Below are positions 5,098-12,512 of a DNA stretch of 12,512 bases, one piece after another. Position 1 is the stretch's first letter. Every line of letters begins with the position of its first letter. The position numbers and the translations under genes are program-made. The DNA comes from UBA1014 sp964344035 (GTDB lineage Bacteria; SAR324; NAC60-12), in the NCBI GenBank assembly GCA_964344035.1, contig CAYFLK010000085.1:1-12512 (forward strand). Reading direction: 5' to 3'. A model generated the notes under the pieces. It had not been told where the DNA came from. It searched no databases and worked only from the letters and a program-made list of their open reading frames with translations.

Positions 5098-8000
5098 ATG
5101 TTAAAGAAAGCCAAAAAAGATTTTAAATATCCGGGTATTCGGCAGGCTATGGACGGGAACACCGCCGTGATCATGTGTGAACGGGAATCCAGTGATGCTG
5201 CGGGAGCATACCCGATCACTCCATCCACCCAGATGGGGGAATACTGGGCGGAAGAAACTGCCAAGGGACACGTCAACATTTCAGGACGGCCGTTGATTTT
5301 CATCGAACCGGAAGGGGAGCATGCCGCCGCCGGGGTCACCGCCGGGATGGCAATGTCCGGTTTGCGGGCCATTAATTTTTCATCCGGTCAGGGAATCGCC
5401 TACATGCACGAATCTCTGTATGCGGCAGTCGGCAAGCGTCTCCCATACGTTTTGAATATCGGCTGCCGCGCCATCACTAAAGCAAGTCTGAACGTGCATT
5501 GCGGACATGATGACTATCACGCTGTTGATGACACCGGATTTTTCCAGGTTTTAGGCAAGAATGCGCAGGAAGCAGCGGACCTGAACATCATCGCGCACAA
5601 AATTGCTGAACTTTCTCTCAATCCCGGAATCGTCGGGCAGGACGGTTTTTTGACTACGCACCTCATTGAATCTCTGCAGTTGCCCGAACGTGAATTGATA
5701 CGGGCCTATCTTGGGCTACCGGACGATATTATCGACACCCCTACACCTGCGCAGCGGTTGCTTTATGGTCCCAAACGCCGGCGGATCCCAGCGATTTGGG
5801 ATGTCGACAACCCGATGGTATCGGGGTCCGTCCAAAACCAGGACGCCTACATGCAAAGTGTTGCCGCACAGCGCCCCTTCTTTTTTGACCATGTCGTAGA
5901 AATCACTGAACAGTGCATGGACGAGTTTTATCAACTCACCGGAAGGAGATACCAGCGCATCAGCGGTTACCGTATTGAAGACGCGGAATACCTGGTCTTA
6001 GGGCAGGGAAGCTTGATCGGTTCTGCCGAGGCGGTGGCAGATTACCTGCGCAAAAGCCGAGGCATTAAGGTCGGAGTAGTCAACCTGACCATGTTCCGCC
6101 CTTTTCCTGGAGATCTGCTGGGGAACATACTGANNNNNNNNNNGGTCGAAAAGGGGTGGTGGTGCTCGAAAGAACAGACCAACCATTGGCAGAAGATCTG
6201 CCTCTCATGCGTGAAGTCAGAACGACTGTCAGCAAGTGCGTGGAAAACGGTGCTGGACGAAGCAAAAAGAAGCCGCCTCACCCCGGGTACGCGGTTTATG
6301 AAAAAAATCTGCATGTCCCTTCTCTTTATTCTGGTTCGTACGGACTCGGTAGTCGCGATCTACAGCCTGAAGGAATCATCGGCGCTGTTGAAAACATGCT
6401 GCCTAACGCGGACAAGCGTAAATTCTTCTACCTCTCGGTTGATTTCATCCGTGACGAAGCGTACACCCCGAAACAGGAAATCCATCAGCAGGACATAACC
6501 GAATTGTATCCGGATGTAAAACGCCTGAGCATCCGCGGAAGCGAAAACCCTAATCTTATGCCCAAAGACTGCATCGCAGTGCGAATCCACTCTGTCGGAG
6601 GATGGGGAGCGATTACGACCGGAAAGAACCTGGCGATGACCCTGTTTGATTTGCTGGATTTTGATATCAAGGCCAACCCGAAATATGGCTCTGAAAAAAA
6701 AGGACAGCCAACAACCTATTATCTTTCCGCAGCTCCTGAACCAATCCGCGTAAATTCAGAATATATATACGTGGACGTGGTGCTTTCTCCAGACCCGAAT
6801 GTTTTTGAACACTCAAACCCCCTGCATGGTTTGAAAGAAGGCGGTCTTTTCATCATCCAGAGCGAGTTGGAAACAGCGGACAGAGTCTGGGAATCAATTC
6901 CCCGCCATGCGCAACAGTTGATTTTGAAAAATGAAATCAAGTTATTTTATGTTGACGCTTTTAAAATCGCTCGGGAAGAAGCTTCAGATGCCGACCTGCA
7001 GTTCCGGATGCAGGGCAATGCATTCCAAGGTGCGTTTTTCGCGGCGTCTACTGTTATGAAAACTGCAGATTTAACAGAAGAATCCCTGTTTAAGGCAATT
7101 GAAAATCAACTGCATGCCAAGTTCGGCTCCAAAGGCGCGAGAGTAGTTGAAGACAACCTGAGAGTAGTGCGTCGAGGGTTTCAGGAGGTATGGGAGATTG
7201 AGGACAAACCCCCCATTACCGCAGACACGCAAGCCATCCGCAAACAGCCCTTGATGCCGATAATGCTCAAACAGCTGCCTAAAAGCGAAGTCATGCGCTC
7301 AGACGTTCACCGCTTTTGGGAACAAACAGGGCAATTCTATGCAAGCGGGAAAGGATCTGAAAACCTTGCTGATCCGTTCAACGCTCTCAGCCTGATACCG
7401 GCTTCTACGGGTGTTTTCCGCGATATGACCCAGATCCGCTTTGAGCACCCGGTGTGGGTTCCGGAAAACTGCACCGCGTGCGGTGATTGCTACACGCTTT
7501 GTCCGGACAGCGCTATCCCAGGACTTGTTTCTTCAACATCCGAAATTTTCGACACAAGCATTCGACGCATAGAAAGGCGGGGCAGAAAAGTCAAACATCT
7601 GCGCCGTGCTGTCCGTACCATGGAAAAACAAATGCGCTCAGCCTTTGACCAGGCCGGCGAGGGCGCTGACGTTGGGGATATCATGTCGGAGGCAATTGCA
7701 CAAACAATTGCCAATTCAAGTCTTGCTACCGGAGAGCAGAAAGAACTTGAACAGGAATTCGAGTGGTTCCGTGAAACCATCAACGGGTTCAAATTTGCGG
7801 TCACTAAACCTTATTACAGCGTCAAGGAAAAACAAACCAAGGGCAGCGGCGGTTTGTTCTCCATCACCATCAATCCATACACCTGCAAGGGCTGCATGCA
7901 GTGCGTCACCGTTTGTGAGGATGACGCGCTGAAGATCGCGACGCAGACCAAGGAATCCGTGAGCGAACTCCGCAAAGACTGGGAATACTGGCTTGATTTG

Positions 8001-10064
8001 CCGAATACATCCCCGGACTATATCCGTATCGATGACCTGAACGAAAGAATTGGTGCACTGGAAACACTCCTGCTTGACAAAAAGAATTACGGGTCTCTGA
8101 ACTGCGGTGACGGCGCATGCAACGGCTGCGGTGAAAAGACTGTGATTCACCTGTTCACTGGTACCGTTACCGCGTTGATGCAGCAGCGGGTTAAAATACA
8201 GGTGGCCAAGCTGGATGACCTGATTAACCGCCTGGAAACCCACGTCCGTCTTAAACTGACCTCAACCCTGGACATCAGCGACACTGCTTCAATCGACAGG
8301 GCCATTGAGGAACACCGCAACACCGATTTGACATTGACTGGACTATCAGCCGAGTTGTACCACAAGAATGGTGGTGAGCCGGTAGATTCTGAATGGTTGC
8401 AATGGGTTACGCAGCTTCTTGCGAAACTTAAACATCTGCGCTGGCAATACACCCACGGTCCCTCAGGGAAAGGACGTTCCTCAATGGGGTTCATAAATGC
8501 CACCGGATGCACCTCTGTCTGGGGGTCCACCTTCCCCTACAACCCATATCCTTTTCCCTGGTCAAGTCATCTTTTCCAGGATTCCCCATCCGTGGCCATG
8601 GGGCTTTTCGAGGGGCACATGACCAAAATGGCCGAAGGATTCAGGAACATCCGCATGGCAGAACTTGAAGTGGAGGGAAAATACAACCGGGAAGAGCATG
8701 AAGAATTCTTTACATACTTCAACTGGACTAATTTTTCTGAAGAGGAATTTTTGCTCTGCCCGCCGGTTGTGTCCGTAGGAGGCGACGGCGCCATGTACGA
8801 CATCGGTTTCCAGAACCTGTCGCGGATGCTGATGTCGGGATTGCCCGTAAAAGTACTCATACTTGACACACAGGTTTATTCCAACACCGGAGGCCAGGCT
8901 TGCACTTCCGGATTCATCAGCCAGGTTTCTGACATGGCGCCCTTTGGGAAAGCATGGAAGGGCAAGGAAGAAACACGCAAGGAAATGAGTCTGATCAGCA
9001 TGGCCCACCGTACCTCGTACACCTTGCAAAGTTCCATTTCTCACGTGAACCATCTGCTCGAGGGATTCATCGAGGGTCTCAACACACGCCGTCCAGCTCT
9101 TTTCAATATCTACGCGGTCTGCCAACCCGAACATGGAGTTGCGGATGATCTCTCGGAACTGCAAAGCAAACTCGCTGTAGAGTCGCGCGCTTACCCCCTT
9201 CTGCGTTACAATCCTAATGAAGGCATTACCTGGAAGGAATGCGCATCCTTGGAGGGCAACCCCTCAATGGATGAAGACTGGCCTTTTTACACCATTGAAT
9301 ATGAAGAGGAAGATGGAGCAAAAGGGAAACTGGAAGCACCAATGACTTTCGCTGATTTTGCGCTGACCGAAGGACGATTCCGCAAGCATTTCCGCAAAGC
9401 CGATCCTTCTTCTTGGACAGATGACATGGTCCCTCTTCACCAGTATCTTGAAATGGATGCGGATGAGCGTGAGGATAAATGTCCTTTTCTGTGGGCGGTC
9501 GACAGGCAAAACCACCTCATGCGGGTTATTCCATCTGTTGAAATGGTGACCTCGACGGAAGAGCGTCGTGATTTCTGGCGTTTGCTCAAATCTATTGCCG
9601 GAGAAGAAAGCATTGTTGATGTTGATCATATTTCCAGCCAGGTACGCGCGGAGATGGCGCAGAATCTCTCAAAAACTCTGCTTTCTCTCGCTTCCGTAGG
9701 AAACACCGGGGACATTTCGCATATGCTGAATGGCGCCGCTACGGTAACCGCGGGATCTACCGGATATGATGCCACGGCCACAGTTGCAAGCACTGGTGGT
9801 TCGCCGTTGAATGGATATGAACCGGTTTGGATCGACTCTCCCGAATGCACAAGCTGCGATGAATGCATCGAGATAAATCCAAAAATATTTGCATATGACG
9901 ACAACAAGCTGGCATACGTGCTCAACCCCAAAGCAGGTCAGTTCAAAGACATAGTAAAGGCCGCGGAAAAATGCACAGCAAGCTGCATACATCCCGGCAC
10001 CCCCTTCAATGCCAAGGAGAAAGGTCTTGACAAGCTGATCGCCAGGGCCGAAAAGTATCAGTGA
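5098..10064 (+). CDS. nifJ: Extended pyruvate:ferredoxin oxidoreductase (PFOR)
   Basis: One gene crossing an assembly gap (6134-6143): 345 residues before, 1306 after, about 1650 in total against the usual 1170-1230. PFOR converts pyruvate and CoA to acetyl-CoA and CO2 using thiamine diphosphate, sending electrons through three [4Fe-4S] clusters. Domain I shows AYPITPST (37-44), Glu74 and Arg124 at the expected active-site positions. Domain II follows, with MFRPFPGDLL before the gap and VVVLERTDQPL after it. The gamma domain has HSVGGWGAITTGKN (near 6584-6628). The ferredoxin domain has CTACGDCYTLC (7470-7502) and CKGCMQCVTVC (7884-7916), separated by about 127 residues. Proximal-cluster ligands are CNGC (8118-8129), INATGC (near 8494-8511, probably not a ligand) and VCQPEHG (Cys at 9120). 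The thiamine-diphosphate motif is GGDGAMYDIGF...YSNTGGQ (8778-8897). A C-terminal extension from about 9230 ends in a third ferredoxin-like motif (9846-9986). The substrate could be another 2-oxo acid. It lies 145 bases after rnfB and overlaps rnfC. Confidence 0.93.
6134..6143. other. Assembly gap (ten N) inside nifJ
   Basis: Ten N of nominal length interrupt nifJ. The frame before the gap (...GNIL, last full codon 6130-6132) and the frame after it (GRKGVVVLERTD from 6144) differ by one. The true gap must therefore be 3n+2 bases if the gene is intact, not ten. Known PFORs have only a few residues between these two segments, so very little sequence is probably missing. Any translation read straight through the N run is wrong after this point. 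Confidence 0.9.
9729..10061 (+). other. C-terminal linker and extra single-cluster ferredoxin-like domain of NifJ
   Basis: A Thr/Ala/Gly/Ser-rich linker (about 9729-9815, NGAATVTAGSTGY...) leads to a compact domain with Cys codons at 9846, 9855 and 9864 (CTSCDEC, followed by IEINPKIFAYDD). Two more Cys lie at 9972 and 9984 (KCTASCIHPG). CxxCxxC plus one distant Cys before a Pro-containing turn is the layout of single-[4Fe-4S] ferredoxins. The fourth ligand is either of the last two Cys. Ordinary PFORs end before this point. The linker suggests a mobile electron-carrying head. The fold and cluster are inferred from the cysteine pattern only. Confidence 0.7.
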
Positions 10065-11395
10065 TGATCCGGTTCCTCAGAAAAACTTTTCCCCATGGTG
10101 TACACCCCCCGGAACACAAGTCCAGCACATGCGGATTGCCGATCCGCAGGCTGGCGTTTGCCCCGGAACTGATACTGCCGCTCTCCCAGCATTTCGGCAA
10201 ACCTTCGGTGCCACTGGCGCAGGCCGGTCAGGAAGTAGTCAGGGGAGAACCGCTCGCTCGTGCTGACGGATTCATGTCCGTCCCTTTGCATGCTCCCGCA
10301 ACCGGCACAGTGGAGCGCATCGACTGGATGCGCACCGCCAGGGGGCCGAAGACGGAATCCATCGTCTTGAAAGTCCACCCTGGAGCAAGCCAGGAGGTGC
10401 TTTATGACCACCCCAGGGAAATCACCGGAATGAATTCAGTGGAGTTGATTACAGCCATCCAAGACACCGGAATGGTCGGCTTGGGAGGGGCGGCATTCCC
10501 CACGCACGTAAAAATGAAAATCCCGGATAGTCACAAAATAAATACACTGCTGGTAAACGGCTGCGAGTGTGAACCATATTTAACTACCGATCATCGGGTC
10601 ATGCTGGAGCAGACGGAGGACCTGATCAAAGGTATCCGCATCGCCATGCGGACTGTGGGAGCGCCAAGGGCAATCATCGGGGTGGAGGACAACAAGAAAG
10701 ATGCTGTTGATGCACTCGAATCGGCGCTTCCGGAAGGTGGGGATATCAGCGTCATAACAGTGCGCACCAAGTATCCTCAGGGTGCTGAAAAGATGCTCAC
10801 TAAAGCACTGCTAAAACGGGAGGTCCCGTCCAATGGATATCCTTCATCCATTGGAGTCAGCATCTTCAACGTCGCAACGCTTGCGGAACTTGGGCGCTTG
10901 CTCCCACATAGCCGCGGTTTGATAGAACGTGTGGTTACCATCACCGGACCGGGGGTGAAGAAACCCGGAAATTACCTTGTGGCATTGGGGACCCCCATGC
11001 GTTTTGTGCTGGAACAACTCGGTTTTCACGGCGGTGCGGGACAGCTTATTCTCGGCGGACCGATGATGGGCGCAACAGTAGCTTCTCTTGATGTACCCAT
11101 CACCAAAGGGGTCGGTGGTATCTTGGTGATGACGGAAGGTGAAGCCGCAAAACCGGTACACAAAGTCCACCCCTGCATCAAGTGTTCAGCCTGCCTCAAA
11201 GCATGTCCCATCCACCTGAATCCCTCTTTTCTGGGTATGCTCGCACACAAACGGCAATATCAAACCATGGTGGATCGCTATCATCTTTTCGACTGTTTCG
11301 AATGCGGCAGCTGCAGCTTTGTCTGCCCATCAGGGATTCCACTTGTCCAGTATTTCCGGATTGCGAAAACCGTCATTCGCGATAAAGCTGCTTGA
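10064..11395 (+). CDS. rnfC: Rnf complex subunit C (NADH/FMN subunit)
   Basis: 443 residues from ATG 10064; a GTG three bases earlier is also in frame. RnfC is the peripheral cytoplasmic subunit that exchanges electrons with NAD(H), carrying FMN and two [4Fe-4S] clusters. Visible parts, numbered from the GTG, are the N-terminal HGVHPPEHK (12-20), the glycine-rich MVGLGGAAFPTHVK (138-151), NGCECEPYLTTDHR (166-179), the GGPMMG segment (332-337), and ferredoxin motifs CIKCSACLKACP (372-383) and CFECGSCSFVCPSGIPL (412-428). All eight cluster cysteines are present. Length matches compact RnfC proteins without the long Ala-rich C-terminal repeat of the E. coli type. Its start overlaps the nifJ stop (TGATG) with no ribosome site of its own, so translation is likely coupled to nifJ. 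Confidence 0.95.
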   Translation: MIRFLRKTFPHGVHPPEHKSSTCGLPIRRLAFAPELILPLSQHFGKPSVPLAQAGQEVVRGEPLARADGFMSVPLHAPATGTVERIDWMRTARGPKTESIVLKVHPGASQEVLYDHPREITGMNSVELITAIQDTGMVGLGGAAFPTHVKMKIPDSHKINTLLVNGCECEPYLTTDHRVMLEQTEDLIKGIRIAMRTVGAPRAIIGVEDNKKDAVDALESALPEGGDISVITVRTKYPQGAEKMLTKALLKREVPSNGYPSSIGVSIFNVATLAELGRLLPHSRGLIERVVTITGPGVKKPGNYLVALGTPMRFVLEQLGFHGGAGQLILGGPMMGATVASLDVPITKGVGGILVMTEGEAAKPVHKVHPCIKCSACLKACPIHLNPSFLGMLAHKRQYQTMVDRYHLFDCFECGSCSFVCPSGIPLVQYFRIAKTVIRDKAA

Positions 11396-11397
11396 AC

Positions 11398-12450
11398 ATG
11401 TCAGCGCCTGAAACAGTCGAAGTCCGCAGTTCTCCCCATGTCCATGGTGCTCCGGAAATTACCACCATCATGCGTAACGTTGTTTATGCGTTGATGCCGA
11501 TATGCGTGTTTGCATTTTTTCAATTTGGCATCAGTTCTCTGGTACTTATTCTGGTTTCTACCGCATCCTGTGTTTTGACCGAGGCTTTGCTTTGTAAAAT
11601 TTCCGGGAAACCTCCTTCCGTGGGCGACTATAGTGCTGTCATAACCGGAGTGCTGCTTGCTTTGACCCTGCCTCCGGGATTCCCGCTTTGGATGTGCGCA
11701 GCCGGCGGTGTAATTTCAATTGCTCTTGGCAAAGAGATGTTCGGAGGACTGGGTAATAATATTTTTAACCCGGCGCTGGTGGGCCGTGCCTTTTTGCAGG
11801 CTGCTTTCCCTGTCGCCATCACCACCTGGACGCCTGCATTCCCACCCGGACGTTTCACGGATTTCATTCCGTCAACTTTCACTTTTCCCTTTTCCTTACC
11901 CCAGGCAACCGATCAGTGGTCCGCTGAAGTAGGAATTGACTCATTTTCGGGGGCCACTCCATTGGCACTGAGCAAATTCGATCATAGCCTAACCGGACTC
12001 GATCACCTTCTGCTGGGAACAACAGCCGGGTCTGCGGGAGAAACCTCGGCGTTGCTGATAATCCTGTGTGGACTTTATCTGATAGCACGCAACATGATGG
12101 ACTGGCGCATCCCTGCAGCGGTGCTTTCAGGAGCATTCATTTCAGAAAGCGCATTGCACTGGCTGGACGGATCATGGTTCCCTGACCCCTGGTTCATGCT
12201 TTTTTCAGGGGGTTTGATGTTAGGCGCATTTTTTATGGCCACGGACATGGTCGGGTCCCCTGTAACGCCACTGGGTGTCTGGATATTTGGACTGCTGATT
12301 GGGATGCTGACGATCATCATCAGGCTTTTCGGCGGTTTGAATGAAGGAGTGATGTACGCAATATTACTGGGGAATGCCGCCACGCCTCTCATCGATTATG
12401 CAACTCAGCCCCGGATTTATGGTGATATCGGAAAAAAGAAAGAGGATTAG
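11398..12450 (+). CDS. rnfD: Rnf complex subunit D (membrane subunit with covalent FMN)
   Basis: 350 residues from ATG 11398, two bases after the rnfC stop; a TTG at 11392 is also in frame but less likely. RnfD is an integral membrane subunit of the ion-translocating core, related to NqrB. It has an N-terminal SSPHVHGAPEITTIMRNVV stretch typical of the family and about nine or ten hydrophobic helices. The conserved GGLGNNIFNPALVGRAFL region is present (about 116-133 in ATG numbering). The flavin site SGATPLA (184-190) has Thr187 as the expected phosphodiester-linked FMN residue. The C-terminal GGLNEGVMYAILLGNAATPLID is also typical. The ferredoxin-type electron donors RnfB and NifJ and the NADH subunit RnfC lie upstream. 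RnfG, E and A should follow outside the window. Confidence 0.94.
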   Translation: MSAPETVEVRSSPHVHGAPEITTIMRNVVYALMPICVFAFFQFGISSLVLILVSTASCVLTEALLCKISGKPPSVGDYSAVITGVLLALTLPPGFPLWMCAAGGVISIALGKEMFGGLGNNIFNPALVGRAFLQAAFPVAITTWTPAFPPGRFTDFIPSTFTFPFSLPQATDQWSAEVGIDSFSGATPLALSKFDHSLTGLDHLLLGTTAGSAGETSALLIILCGLYLIARNMMDWRIPAAVLSGAFISESALHWLDGSWFPDPWFMLFSGGLMLGAFFMATDMVGSPVTPLGVWIFGLLIGMLTIIIRLFGGLNEGVMYAILLGNAATPLIDYATQPRIYGDIGKKKED

Positions 12451-12512
12451 TTGAACGTAACTTGAGCGATTCATAACAAAAAAAGCTCCCAACCTTTGGA
12501 TTAAAGTGTTAT
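12451..12512 (+). other. Short tail after rnfD, no gene start seen
   Basis: The last 62 bases hold no ATG, no open frame starting in a useful position and no terminator hairpin (only a 4-base CCAA/TTGG repeat). rnfG is normally close behind rnfD, so here it either starts beyond the window edge or the operon is split. Confidence 0.5.

Noticed and set aside
6144..6498. Continuation of the N-terminal nifJ frame past the N gap
   Set aside because: The residues after the gap in this frame show no PFOR similarity, while another frame continues PFOR directly. It is an artefact of the nominal gap length.
7716..8243. 175-residue minus-strand open frame inside nifJ
   Set aside because: Same reason: antisense to conserved ferredoxin and proximal-cluster coding sequence.
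8562..9164. 200-residue minus-strand open frame inside nifJ
   Set aside because: It lies wholly opposite the strongly conserved thiamine-diphosphate domain; it is a shadow of GC-rich coding sequence with no recognisable protein features.

Overview
This window looks like a draft-assembly scaffold, since a run of ten N lies inside a gene. It comes from a bacterium with an anaerobic or fermentative side to its metabolism. The evidence for that is the right half, about 4.0-12.45 kb, which carries an Rnf ion-pumping ferredoxin:NAD+ oxidoreductase operon with a pyruvate:ferredoxin oxidoreductase (PFOR, NifJ) gene inserted in it. The order is rnfB - nifJ - rnfC - rnfD. This is the B-C-D-... arrangement of many rnf operons, interrupted by nifJ. 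The window ends 62 bases after rnfD, so rnfG, rnfE and rnfA would be expected just outside. The sequence alone does not let me name the phylum.

Left part (1-4.0 kb): this is a gene-poor, AT-rich accessory stretch. It holds the 3' tail of an unrecognised + strand gene (1-150) with a plausible terminator (188-214), then a YjbQ/UPF0047 family protein (277-690). About 865 bases follow without a convincing gene. They contain a strong orphan terminator hairpin (1214-1250) and two possible tiny minus-strand reading frames, one of them interrupted by an in-frame stop. A minus-strand glutamine synthetase family protein (1556-2836) comes next, then a doubtful 74-residue frame, then an unrecognised 165-residue single-pass membrane protein (3209-3706). 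An AT-rich region with a perfect TATAAT box (3975-3980) leads into the rnf operon.

Right part (4.0-12.5 kb): RnfB, NifJ, RnfC and RnfD are all on the + strand. nifJ/rnfC overlap (TGATG) and rnfC/rnfD are 2 bases apart, so at least nifJ-rnfC-rnfD should be one transcript. nifJ has its own good ribosome binding site 145 bases after rnfB. The PFOR oxidises pyruvate to acetyl-CoA and CO2 and releases two low-potential electrons. Rnf passes such electrons to NAD+ while exporting H+ or Na+, or runs backwards to make reduced ferredoxin. Co-transcription suggests a dedicated pyruvate-to-Rnf electron line.

The most interesting points are in the proteins. The PFOR is about 1650 residues, roughly 430 longer than the usual 1170-1230. 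The extra length comes from an enlarged spacer between the two ferredoxin motifs, an insertion inside the thiamine-diphosphate domain, and a C-terminal extension ending in a third, single-cluster ferredoxin-like domain. RnfB has lost exactly the cysteines of one of the two clusters in its last ferredoxin domain and kept exactly those of the other. Together these suggest a PFOR that may hand electrons to Rnf through a tethered cluster, without a free ferredoxin. That last step is inference.
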